Of a stretch of DNA of 64,000 bases, positions 36,195-43,377 are shown piece after piece. Under the pieces are notes generated by a model that saw only the letters and a list, made by a program, of their open reading frames with translations, had not been told where the DNA came from and made no database searches. Position 1 is the first letter of the stretch, and the number at the start of each line of letters is the position of its first letter. The DNA is from Buchananella hordeovulneris (GTDB lineage: Bacteria > Actinomycetota > Actinomycetes > Actinomycetales > Actinomycetaceae): contig NZ_MQVS01000009.1 of assembly GCF_001907235.1 (NCBI RefSeq), forward strand, positions 59,123 to 123,122, written 5' to 3'. Both the position numbers and the translations under genes were made by a program.

Positions 36195-36725
36195 ATGCCG
36201 ACCCCCGCCTCCGTGAGCCTGCGCCCCCTGACCGCCGCTGACGCCGACTTCCTGTGGCACTGGATTCACGGCAGCCCGCAGGCGCAGTGGCGCCGGTGGG
36301 ACGGTCCCTACTTCGATCACGGCCAGCCCATCGCCCGCGACGAGTACGTCGCCCAGTTCGTCGACAGCCTGCCGCGGGAAAACCAACGTCTCATCGTGGT
36401 CGATGATCAGCCCATCGGCATGGTTAGTCGCTACGAGGAAGACCCCGTCGGGGGCGGCTGGTGGGAGTTGGGCATCGTTATCTACGACCCGGCCTGGTGG
36501 GGGCAGGGCCTGGGCGGGCAGGCCCTGGCGCAGTGGGCGCAGGAGACGTTCGCGCAAACGAACGCCCACGTGTTGACCCTGACCACGTGGGGCGGCAACG
36601 AGCGCATGGTGCGCAGCGCCCAGCGGGTCGGCTTCACCGAGTGCGCCCGCATCCCGCAGGCCCGCCTGTGGGATGGCCGCCGCTGGGACTCGGTGAAGCT
36701 CGCACGCCTGCGGGACGACAACTGA
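36195..36725 (+). CDS. GNAT family N-acetyltransferase
   Basis: 176 residues. A standard GNAT fold: 'VSLRPLTAADADFLWHWI' at the N-terminus, beta strands 'RLIVVDDQPIGMVSRYEE' and 'WWELGIVIYDPAWWGQGLGGQAL' carrying the acetyl-CoA loop (GQGLGG), and 'VLTLTTWGGNERMVRSAQRVGF' near the end. This arrangement is typical of enzymes resembling RimJ/AAC types that modify amines. Substrate unknown. Lies just before the ThrRS leader peptide; its stop precedes the leader ATG by 17 bases. Confidence 0.85.
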   Translation: MPTPASVSLRPLTAADADFLWHWIHGSPQAQWRRWDGPYFDHGQPIARDEYVAQFVDSLPRENQRLIVVDDQPIGMVSRYEEDPVGGGWWELGIVIYDPAWWGQGLGGQALAQWAQETFAQTNAHVLTLTTWGGNERMVRSAQRVGFTECARIPQARLWDGRRWDSVKLARLRDDN

Positions 36726-36742
36726 GCTGGTAGCCTGCCCCC

Positions 36743-36799
36743 ATGCGCAGCCCCCAGTTCACGACGCCGCCGGAGCCCTCCGGCGCCCGCGTGGCATAG
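36743..36799 (+). CDS. Putative leader peptide with tandem Thr codons before the ThrRS paralogue
   Basis: An 18-codon frame, MRSPQFTTPPEPSGARVA, ending TAG at 36797-36799. It contains two adjacent ACG (Thr) codons directly before a hairpin. It is followed by a strong terminator-like stem and then the threonyl-tRNA synthetase-like gene. This layout matches transcription attenuation in which ribosome stalling at Thr codons would control the downstream gene. No clear ribosome-binding site is visible upstream. Confidence 0.5.
   Translation: MRSPQFTTPPEPSGARVA
36768..36785 (+). promoter_or_regulatory. Hairpin inside the leader, alternative to the antiterminator
   Basis: cgccgga (36768-36774) pairs with tccggcg (36779-36785), loop gccc. 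Its 3' arm (tccgg) can instead pair with ccgga at 36823-36827 in the 5' arm of the following terminator stem, so the two states exclude each other. Confidence 0.5.
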
Positions 36800-36818
36800 G
36801 CTGCGCGCATTTCTTATC

Positions 36819-36850
36819 GGCCCCGGAGCGATCCGGGGCCACACGTTTTT
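36819..36850 (+). terminator. Attenuator-type terminator before the ThrRS paralogue
   Basis: ggccccgga (36819-36827) pairs perfectly with tccggggcc (36832-36840) around a GCGA tetraloop, followed by acacgttttt. The T-run is five bases off the stem, so termination may be partial. It sits 38 bases before the synthetase ATG. Confidence 0.65.
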
Positions 36851-36887
36851 CTGGGCCCGTCTCGCTCCCCACACATTGGACAAACCC

Positions 36888-38111
36888 ATGGAAAACCCGC
36901 TCTCGCACCAAGACCTCAACCACGACCTCGCCGTCTTCGCCTCCCACCCGCTCGTGGGCGCGGGCCTGCCACTGTGGCTGCCAGCGGGGGCGGCGATCCG
37001 CACCGAACTGCAGCGCCTGGCTAAGGAAATCGCGCACGCCGACGGCTGCGAGGACGTCTACACCCCGGCTCTCGGCAAGCGGGAGCTGTATGAGCGCTCC
37101 GGGCACTGGGCCAAATTCGCCGCTGACATGTTCCCGCCCCTAGAACTCGGCGGGGAGCAACTGGTCTTGCGGCCCGCCAACTGCCCCCACCACGCCTTGG
37201 TGTACGCGGCCCGGCAGCACTCCTACCGTGACCTGCCGGTGCGGCTCAACGAGTTGGCCCCCATGTTTCGGGCCGAGCGGTCCGGGGTTGTCGGCGGGCT
37301 CGGGCGGGTGCGTCAGATCAGTCTCGACGACACCCACGTGTTCTGCCGTCCAGACCAGGTGCAGCAGGAGGCCGCGCGGGCCCTGCGGTCAGCGCTGCAC
37401 GCGCAGCGGGTGTTGGGGCTGGACGTTGACTACGTGCGCCTGTCCCTGCGCGACGACTCCGGCGCCTGGCTCGGCAGCGCCAACCAGTGGGAGGCGAGTC
37501 AGGCGGCGCTCGCGGCGGCTGCCGCGGAGGTCTTGCCGGGGGCGGGGCTAGCGTTGCGCCGCGCGTCCGGTGAGGCCGCCTTCTATGGCCCGAAGCTCGA
37601 TTTGCAGGTGCGGGACGCGGCCGGGCGGGAGAGCACCATCGCCACCATCCAGCTCGATTTCAATCAGCCCGAGCGATTCGACTTGGGCTACCAGGCCGCC
37701 GACGGTTCGCGCCAGCGCGTCGTCATGATTCATCGGGGCACCGTCGGGGCGATGGAACGCGTCGTTGCTGCCTTGCTGGAGCGCTATCAGGGACGTTTGC
37801 CGTTCTGGCTGGCGCCCCTCCAGGTGCTGGTGTTGCCGGTGAGTGAGGAGCAGGACGCCGCGGCGCGTAGCATCGTCGAGCAGCTGCGGGCCGCGGGGCT
37901 GCGCGCGGAGGGTAGCTTCGTTGGCACCCTGGGCGGGCGCATCCGGGCCGGGCGGCAGCGGCGCGCCAGCCTGCAGGTGGTGGTGGGCCAGCGGGAGGTG
38001 GACGCTGGCACCGTCCAGGTCAGCGGGCAGCGGCGGCAGGAAATCCCGGTGTCTGAGCTGGTGGCGGGCGCGGCCGCCGCCTACCAGCACCGCCAGCCAC
38101 TCCGCTGGTGA
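36888..38111 (+). CDS. Threonyl-tRNA synthetase paralogue lacking the editing domain
   Basis: 407 residues from an ATG (an upstream TTG would add four). Class II synthetase core of ThrRS type: 'LRPANCPHHALVYA', motif 2 'RLNELAPMFRAERSGVVGGLGRVRQISLDDTHVFC', then 'FYGPKLDLQV', 'IATIQLDFNQPERFDLGY' and motif 3 'HRGTVGAMERVVAALLE', and a C-terminal anticodon-binding domain ('LAPLQVLVLPVSEEQDAAA'). Full-length ThrRS (about 640-690) has TGS and editing domains first; both are missing. Such short paralogues are known from a few bacteria and from resistance contexts. Preceded by a Thr leader peptide and attenuator. Confidence 0.8.
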   Translation: MENPLSHQDLNHDLAVFASHPLVGAGLPLWLPAGAAIRTELQRLAKEIAHADGCEDVYTPALGKRELYERSGHWAKFAADMFPPLELGGEQLVLRPANCPHHALVYAARQHSYRDLPVRLNELAPMFRAERSGVVGGLGRVRQISLDDTHVFCRPDQVQQEAARALRSALHAQRVLGLDVDYVRLSLRDDSGAWLGSANQWEASQAALAAAAAEVLPGAGLALRRASGEAAFYGPKLDLQVRDAAGRESTIATIQLDFNQPERFDLGYQAADGSRQRVVMIHRGTVGAMERVVAALLERYQGRLPFWLAPLQVLVLPVSEEQDAAARSIVEQLRAAGLRAEGSFVGTLGGRIRAGRQRRASLQVVVGQREVDAGTVQVSGQRRQEIPVSELVAGAAAAYQHRQPLRW

Positions 38112-38139
38112 GCTCGGCCGGGCGAGGCCCGGCCCGCCG

Positions 38140-38553
38140 CTACAGGCGTTGCACGACGCGGAAACGGACGCACACCACGTCGGTGTCGTCGTCCAGCGGC
38201 ACGGGCTCGGTGGCCAGTGACTGCCAGAACTCCACGTGGGCGGCGCGCCACTCGGCCACGTTCGCGAAGCCCTCGCCCTCGCCGAGCGCGTGCGCGGTCG
38301 TGACCTGCCCCAGGGGGCGGATCTCGACCTGTTCGTTCTCGGTGACGCACACCGGCTGGCCTGCCGAATCGACGACAACCTCCCGGTCGCCGGGACGCGG
38401 CAAGGGAGTGTGCGTAAGTGAGTACTCCGCCGCCAGGGACGAGGTGGTGGTCTTCTTACCGGTCAGGATCGCGGCGACCAGGCGGTCACGCAGCGGGCCG
38501 GGCAGTGCGTATTCGCCGCGCGGTAGGGCCGCGACCTCGTCCGGGGGTAGCAT
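38140..38553 (-). CDS. ASCH domain protein
   Basis: 137 residues. Shows the ASCH pattern: 'LRDRLVAAILTGKKTTTSSL' near the start, then a beta-barrel core with 'RPGDREVVVDSAGQPVCVTENEQVEIRPLGQV' and 'WRAAHVEFW'. ASCH domains are PUA-like and bind or modify RNA/nucleosides. Divergent from the XRE-cupin regulator by 51 bases and convergent with the ThrRS paralogue. Its substrate is unknown. Confidence 0.8.
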   Translation of the reverse strand: MLPPDEVAALPRGEYALPGPLRDRLVAAILTGKKTTTSSLAAEYSLTHTPLPRPGDREVVVDSAGQPVCVTENEQVEIRPLGQVTTAHALGEGEGFANVAEWRAAHVEFWQSLATEPVPLDDDTDVVCVRFRVVQRL

Positions 38554-38604
38554 GGGCTCAGGCTAGCAGGCCGAGCGTCCAGGTTTTCTGGGCAGACTGC
38601 AGCC

Positions 38605-39192
38605 ATGGAAGACCTGACCCACGTGGGGCCGCACCTGCGCTTGATCAGGCAGGAGCGGGGCATGACCTTGGCGGCCGTCAGCGCCGCGACCGGAGTTAAC
38701 GTGTCGACCCTGTCGCGGCTGGAGGCGGGCCGACGGCGGCCGACCCTGGAACTGCTGCTGTCCCTGTCACGCTGCTACCGCCTGCCCCTGGACGAACTAG
38801 TGGCGGCCCCACCCGTGGCAGACCCGCGAGTTTTCCCCAAGCCGCGGTTGCGCAACGGGGTGGTGGTTATTCCGCTGTCGGCCGTCCAGCGGCCGCAGCA
38901 GGCCATCAAGCTCGTCATTCCGGCCGCGCACTGCCGCCCGCGTCCCCGCAGCCACCCGGGTTTCGAATGGTTGTATGTGCTGGCCGGGACGTTGCGGCTG
39001 GTCCTGGGCGAGCAGGACCTGCGCCTGGCGGCGGGGCAGGCGGCAGAGTTCAACACGGCCATCCCGCACTGGTTTGGGTCGACGGGGGCCGGGACGGTGG
39101 AGGTGTTGAGTCTGCTGTCGCGGTCCGGGCAGCGCATCCACTTGGCTTCCCCGGCGGCCGCCGACGACGTCCCGCCGCCCGTCGGCCCGTGA
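38605..39192 (+). CDS. XRE family regulator with cupin domain
   Basis: 195 residues. N-terminal helix-turn-helix ('LRLIRQERGMTLAAVSAATGVNVSTLSRLEAGRRRPTLELLL', about 10-52), then a short linker and a cupin ('FEWLYVLAGTLRLVLGEQDLRLAAGQAAEF') with its usual GTxxxxxG-like strands. This XRE-cupin layout is typical of regulators that sense a small molecule. The divergent ASCH gene is a probable target. The Pro-rich tail is unstructured. Confidence 0.85.
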   Translation: MEDLTHVGPHLRLIRQERGMTLAAVSAATGVNVSTLSRLEAGRRRPTLELLLSLSRCYRLPLDELVAAPPVADPRVFPKPRLRNGVVVIPLSAVQRPQQAIKLVIPAAHCRPRPRSHPGFEWLYVLAGTLRLVLGEQDLRLAAGQAAEFNTAIPHWFGSTGAGTVEVLSLLSRSGQRIHLASPAAADDVPPPVGP

Positions 39193-39283
39193 CGATGTCA
39201 GTGTGTGGTGCGGGCAGGCCGCCCACAGCAGCGCGCCCGCCAGGCGGCTGCGGACAAGTCCCCCGCCGATCGGCTCGGAATAG

Positions 39284-39787
39284 TTAGCGCCTCCGCGCCC
39301 GCCAGGCGGCTGCGGCGCGCGCCGCGAGCCACAAGCCGACCCCGTAGGTAGCGTGGGTGCGCAGGCTGTGCAGGCGGGCCTGCGTCGGCTGGGGTGTGCG
39401 GGCGGCCGCCACCCCCATACCGAACGCCGGCTGCATAACTAGCCAGGGGGCCGCCACGGTGGCCGCGCCGTAGGCGACGGCGGGCCCCAGACTTGGGCGC
39501 GTCAGCCAGCTGGGCCGGGCCGCCGCGAAGGCTACAGCGAAGCCCGCGCCGATGGCGTAGTGGGCGGCCCAGCCGAGTTCGCGCTCTCGTGTCACCGGTT
39601 CGGCGGCGCGAATGTCGCGGTGGTACCAGCGTCCGGCGGGCAGGTGCCCAAGCCACCGGCCGACCAGCGCGTAGTCGAGCGAACGCCAACCGACGGTGCG
39701 CCGCAGCACCGCCGCCGCACCGTCCATGACTGCGGTGGCGCCGACGCCGATTGCCGCCGCCTGGAATACCTGTTTTGTGCCCAGCAT
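39284..39787 (-). CDS. DUF2938 membrane protein
   Basis: 167 residues from an ATG with AGGAAGG upstream. Four predicted helices, with conserved 'GWRSLDYALVGRWLGHLPAGRWYHRDI', 'ELGWAAHYAIGAGFAVAFAA' and 'PWLVMQPAFGMGVAAARTPQP'. These fit DUF2938. Function of the family unknown. On the minus strand behind a small TPR gene by 93 bases; the pair may be cotranscribed. Confidence 0.8.
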   Translation of the reverse strand: MLGTKQVFQAAAIGVGATAVMDGAAAVLRRTVGWRSLDYALVGRWLGHLPAGRWYHRDIRAAEPVTRERELGWAAHYAIGAGFAVAFAAARPSWLTRPSLGPAVAYGAATVAAPWLVMQPAFGMGVAAARTPQPTQARLHSLRTHATYGVGLWLAARAAAAWRARRR

Positions 39788-39880
39788 GGGAGTCCTTCCT
39801 GTTGTTGTCCCGCCAGGACGCCACGCCTGGGCGGTCGCGGGCAAGGCCAGTTGCTGGCGCAGCAAAAGGCTGAGGGCTGG

Positions 39881-40348
39881 CTAGTCGGTGGGGCGGGCGG
39901 TGGCCAGCAGCTCGGTGGTGCGCTCCACCGCCAGGCGGGAGGAGGCGAGCTGGTCGGGTGGCGCCTGGGCTTGCTGCCGCAACCGCAGGGCGTGGCGGAA
40001 CTCGGTGAGTGCCTGCCGGTAGCGGGCGGCACGAAACAAGAGCTTGCCGTAGTGCTGGCGGAGTACGGCTTCGCGCGGGCTGCCCGCCTCCTCCCGCAGC
40101 AGAGCGAGCAGCATTTGCTCGGCTTGCGGAGTGTTACCGCTCGCCGCCAGGCATTCCGCCCGCAACACCCGCGCGCGGAAGGACGCGTCCTGCGGCTCTA
40201 GGTGGGCTAGTGCCTCCGCGGCCCGGCCGCCCCACAGGGCTTCAATAACGGGCAGGTACGGATCGGCGCGAAACTCCGCCCGGAATCCCGCCGGGTCCAG
40301 AATCACCGGCTGCAACGTGGTGGGGTCTATCTGCCAGGTAGAACTCAC
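39881..40348 (-). CDS. Tetratricopeptide-repeat protein
   Basis: 155 residues. After a short N-terminal beta part come two or three TPR units: 'VIEALWGGRAAEALAHLEP', 'ARVLRAECLAASGNTPQAEQMLLALL' and 'VLRQHYGKLLFRAARYRQALTEFRHALRLR'. The W/L/G/Y/A/P pattern of TPRs is visible. No signal peptide, so cytoplasmic. Probably a protein-interaction adaptor; partner unknown. Confidence 0.75.
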   Translation of the reverse strand: MSSTWQIDPTTLQPVILDPAGFRAEFRADPYLPVIEALWGGRAAEALAHLEPQDASFRARVLRAECLAASGNTPQAEQMLLALLREEAGSPREAVLRQHYGKLLFRAARYRQALTEFRHALRLRQQAQAPPDQLASSRLAVERTTELLATARPTD

Positions 40349-40458
40349 GGTGGTATCCCTGCTGGTTTGAGTGGGTGTGAGTAGCTACTTTAGCTGTCCC
40401 GGTGGACGACGACGTTGCCCTCCGGCCGCACGACGTCTCCCCTCCTGGTGCCGCAGCC

Positions 40459-40914
40459 TTAAGGCTCGTAGGTGAAGTCGGGGGCGGGTTCGAAGCAGAC
40501 AGACACGTTGTCCGATGGCGAGCGGAAGAATACGAAGTCCGGTTCTTCCCGGGCGCGAATCAGGGTGAATCTCCCGATGTTCTCCATGGTGAAGCTCTCC
40601 CCGACTGCCAGTTCCGCCTGTTGGCTTAGATCGCTGCCTTCTGCAAATATGGTAATTGTGGAAGTTAGGCCTTTCTCGGCATCTTGAACCTCTCTGCATT
40701 TCAGTTGCAGCTTGTTAAATATGTTCTCGGGTGGATCATTGGACGAGACTGAGAATATGTGTCCGTCATTGCAGGCTGCTTTTTCTTCGTCAGCGAACTC
40801 TTCGGCGGCACAGGCTGTCAAGGTGAGTAGCAGAGTGATTGCTGCGGCTAGGAAGAAGGCTTTCGGCTGGGGCGATGGCAACTTGTTCGACTGCGCGAGG
40901 ATTGTGTCTATCAT
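40459..40914 (-). CDS. Variant lipoprotein, copy 3 of 3 in the protease operon
   Basis: 151 residues with lipobox 'LTAC' (Cys about 35) and the start of the mature part 'CAAEEFADEEKAAC'. The C-terminus 'GRFTLIRAREEPDFVFFRSPSDNVSVCFEPAPDFTYEP' is almost the same as in the two upstream genes, while the middle differs. Two cysteines in the mature protein flank the variable part. Surface-exposed, lipid-anchored. It follows the second lipoprotein by 25 bases on the same strand. Function unknown; possible immunity role by position. Confidence 0.7.
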   Translation of the reverse strand: MIDTILAQSNKLPSPQPKAFFLAAAITLLLTLTACAAEEFADEEKAACNDGHIFSVSSNDPPENIFNKLQLKCREVQDAEKGLTSTITIFAEGSDLSQQAELAVGESFTMENIGRFTLIRAREEPDFVFFRSPSDNVSVCFEPAPDFTYEP

Positions 40915-40939
40915 TGTGTCGGGGTGATGGCTCGTTTGG

Positions 40940-41389
40940 TTACGGTTCGGAGGTGAAGCCAGGGGCGGGTTCGAAGCAGATGCCGACGCTATCCGACGAG
41001 GAGAGGAAGAAAGGAAGATCCGGTTCTTCCCGGGCGCGAATCAAGGTGAACTTCCCGATATTCTCCACGGTGAAACTCTCGCCCACGGCCAGCTCTGATA
41101 GTGCTCCCTGTCCGCTGCTCGGGACTACCCGTATTTTCGAGGTTGGGCCGCCTGCAGTTTCGCGTACCCCGCTACATCTCAGGTGGACGTCCGGTGCGAG
41201 TCTGGCCTGCGTATTTGGGGTGATTGAGATTATGTCACCCTGTTCACAGGAGGCTGTCTCCTTGTTGGCGAACTCTTCGGCGGCGCAGCCTATCAAGGTG
41301 AGCAGCAGAGTGATTGCTGCGGCTAGGAAGAAAGCTTTCGGCTGGGGCGATGGTAACTTGTTCGACTGCGCGAGGATTGTGCCTGTCAT
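40940..41389 (-). CDS. Variant lipoprotein, copy 2 of 3 in the protease operon
   Basis: 149 residues; lipobox 'LIGC' followed by 'AAEEFANKETASCEQGDIISI'. The first 32 residues are identical, apart from two, to those of copy 3, and the last 45 closely match both paralogues. The centre ('PNTQARLAPDVHLRCSGVRETAGGPTSKI') is specific. The conserved ends and variable middle suggest gene conversion between tandem copies. Secreted through Sec and lipid-anchored. Confidence 0.7.
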   Translation of the reverse strand: MTGTILAQSNKLPSPQPKAFFLAAAITLLLTLIGCAAEEFANKETASCEQGDIISITPNTQARLAPDVHLRCSGVRETAGGPTSKIRVVPSSGQGALSELAVGESFTVENIGKFTLIRAREEPDLPFFLSSSDSVGICFEPAPGFTSEP

Positions 41390-41413
41390 CGTGCCGAGTT
41401 TCTGACTTTTTAG

Positions 41414-41818
41414 TTAAGGTTCGTAGGTGAAGTCGGGGTCGGGTTCGAAGCAGATGCCGACGCTATCCGACGAGGAGAGGAAGAAGGGGAGATTCGGTTC
41501 TTCCCGGGCGCGAATCAAGGTGAACTTCCCGATATTCTCCACGGTGAAACTCTCGCCGACGGCCAGCTCTGCCCATGCCGACTCACCATGTTCTGGGTGT
41601 ACGCTAATCTTTGATGCCAGACCTCTATCAGTGTCATAAACCCCGCTGCAGTTTAGTTGTATTGATTTATATATGGTGGTTACGGTGTTGGGTGATGCGG
41701 GGAAGGTATCGCCGTTTTTGCAAGCGACGATCTCTTCGTCAGCGAACTCTTCGGCGGCACATGAACTTAGGAAGACTGTTGCAGTGATAAGTAAGCTAAG
41801 AGCTGTTATTTTTCTCAT
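41414..41818 (-). CDS. Variant lipoprotein, copy 1 of 3, overlapping the protease gene
   Basis: 134 residues. Shorter signal ('MRKITALSLLITATVFLSSC', lipobox LSSC) than in the other two, then the same 'AAEEFADEE' start, a variable centre and the shared C-terminal 'ENIGKFTLIRAREEPNLPFFLSSSDSVGICFEP'. Its ATG overlaps the stop of the calpain-like protease by four bases, so the lipoprotein is translated together with the protease. This coupling is the best evidence for a functional link (partner or immunity protein). Confidence 0.75.
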   Translation of the reverse strand: MRKITALSLLITATVFLSSCAAEEFADEEIVACKNGDTFPASPNTVTTIYKSIQLNCSGVYDTDRGLASKISVHPEHGESAWAELAVGESFTVENIGKFTLIRAREEPNLPFFLSSSDSVGICFEPDPDFTYEP

Positions 41819-43146
41819 GGTTGCATTGTTCCTATTTGTGTACTCGCGAATAGGCGCGAGTATTCTTCCCAGGTCAAAGTAAATGAGGCAGCTGTTTTTG
41901 TTTGGGTTGAGGGGTGAATATTGTATCCCCAGGGATTTCGCAGTGTGATTCCTTTTTCATCTGCGGCTTCCACCATGTAGACGTGTTTTTGGGCGATCTC
42001 GACCTTCTCGCCGCCGTGGGCGAATTGAGCCTGTGCTACCGCTTTTCCTGCGTCGTACTCTAACCAGTTGCCGCTGTAGGTCTCGGTGACCACCGGTTGT
42101 CCAGAGCGCAGTGCGTGGATGATCTGGGCGCGTTCCGCGGGATCGTAGGCCGGGCCCCAGTCGACAATGCCGTTGTGTCCACGCAGCGAGGTGCCGCCAT
42201 GTCCGGTGATTATCTCCAATCCCTGGCCGGTAGTGCCTTCCTCGATCCCGCCGAGGAGGGTGCTCGCCACGCCGTAGGGATCGCTCTGCCCGTAGGCGGA
42301 CTCCAGGATCGCGAAGAGGGCGGAGGTGTCCGCGCTCGCCCCGTGCGTGTAGACCGACTCGACGTACACCTCGCGGCTGCCCTCCGGGTTGGGGGCCAGC
42401 GGGTTCGTAAAGAGCCGCACGTAGAAGCCCGTAACTCGCCCGTCGGCGTCGTAGCGGGGGCGCACGCTGTCGCGTAGCAACTGCTGGCCGTTCTCGGTGG
42501 ACGCCACCGCCATCACGGCGGCCAGAAAGTAGCAATCCCCGATGTCCTGCTGCTTCATCCGGCGGTAATCGATGTGGTCCAGCTCGGCCAGCGCCTGCTT
42601 AATGAGTCTGTCATCCAGCGGCCTGAGCTCGGCAATGTTCTCGCCGTCTCGCGTCACCACCGGCTCGGTGTGTAGGGCCTGGCAGAGCACCGCCGCGCAC
42701 TCGCGGCCACGCTGCGCCAGCGTCTCGACAATCTCGGCCGAGGCGTTTCGCAGCAGGTTGGCGGATTGAAACATTTGCGCCACCAGCCCGGCCCGGAGCT
42801 GCAGGCCGTGCTCCCAATACGAAGCCTCCGCCTTTTCGGCACTCAGTCTCAGGTCGGCGACTCGGTTCTTGGCCGCCCGAATCTCCCACCCGAAGGATTC
42901 CAGGGCCTGCGCTCCACTCTCCAGGCCGTCGGTCAGCTCGTTGACATCCTTGATTGCCAGATCGGCAGCGTCGGCGAAAGCCCACTGCGACTGCCCCTGC
43001 CATGTCGGCGCTGTCCGCACGGCCTGATAAATGTCTGTCCCGGCCCCAGCGCTTTCCCTTGCCCGCTCCCGCAGCTGCGCGGCCAACGCCAGCACGGCAT
43101 CGGCGTCGCCCGGCACCGCAACCAATGCCGCTGTCAAGATGCCCAT
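41815..43146 (-). CDS. Calpain-like (C2 family) cysteine protease with WXG-type N-terminal domain
   Basis: 443 residues. Residues 1-150 are helical with a WxG-type turn at 49-51 ('APTWQGQSQWAF') and long amphipathic helices, as in WXG100/LXG substrates of type VII secretion. The protease domain has the calpain pattern: 'QQDIGDCYFLAAV' (nucleophile C205 with the oxyanion Gln before it), 'KHVYMVEA' (H388) and 'LRNPWG' (N404), so the triad is complete. No Sec signal. It is preceded by a 26-aa peptide gene and followed, with overlap, by three lipoproteins. A secreted protease effector or toxin is the best reading; ESX genes are not in the window. Confidence 0.8.
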   Translation of the reverse strand: MGILTAALVAVPGDADAVLALAAQLRERARESAGAGTDIYQAVRTAPTWQGQSQWAFADAADLAIKDVNELTDGLESGAQALESFGWEIRAAKNRVADLRLSAEKAEASYWEHGLQLRAGLVAQMFQSANLLRNASAEIVETLAQRGRECAAVLCQALHTEPVVTRDGENIAELRPLDDRLIKQALAELDHIDYRRMKQQDIGDCYFLAAVMAVASTENGQQLLRDSVRPRYDADGRVTGFYVRLFTNPLAPNPEGSREVYVESVYTHGASADTSALFAILESAYGQSDPYGVASTLLGGIEEGTTGQGLEIITGHGGTSLRGHNGIVDWGPAYDPAERAQIIHALRSGQPVVTETYSGNWLEYDAGKAVAQAQFAHGGEKVEIAQKHVYMVEAADEKGITLRNPWGYNIHPSTQTKTAASFTLTWEEYSRLFASTQIGTMQP

Positions 43147-43161
43147 TCCCCGCCCCGGTAT

Positions 43162-43242
43162 TTAGTTGAACCCGGCCGAGCTGTAGTTGAACATCCGCTG
43201 CAGTTCCTCGGTATCGAGGGCGAGACACTGCTTGTCGTCCAT
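43162..43242 (-). CDS. 26-residue peptide preceding the protease gene
   Basis: ATG at 43242 with a strong AGGAGG eight bases upstream; TAA at 43162-43164, 15 bases before the protease ATG. It begins MDDKQCLALDTEELQRM, with one cysteine, and ends in a Tyr/Ser/Gly/Phe stretch. The ribosome-binding site is better than that of the protease itself, so the peptide is probably made, or acts as a translational coupler. No family recognised; it is far too short for an Esx partner. Confidence 0.5.
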   Translation of the reverse strand: MDDKQCLALDTEELQRMFNYSSAGFN

Positions 43243-43377
43243 GTGGCTAGCCTCCTGGCGGCCAATCTACGCCACTGGCCGCGCCCGCGCCCCGCAAATC
43301 AGCTCCCGGTTTCGCCTAGCGGCGCCAGGGGTGCCACACGCAGGACGTCGAGCTGTGGTGGGTGGCCGTGTTTCGCC
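43243..43377. other. Intergenic remnant between protease operon and TDT gene
   Basis: About 43311-43335 resembles the 3' end of the adjacent transporter gene (a tttcgcc-tagcgg-gccagg core is repeated at 43372-43391), suggesting a partial duplication or an insertion scar. The promoter of the protease operon must lie in this short stretch. Confidence 0.45.

Noticed and set aside
35704..36195. Extension of the propeller-like gene to 496 residues
   Set aside because: The additional part translates the palindromic repeats twice (the same peptide appears two times), so it is not coding.
36730..36887. T-box riboswitch before the ThrRS paralogue
   Set aside because: No T-box (AGGGTGGNACCGCG-like) sequence and too short a leader; attenuation with a leader peptide fits better.
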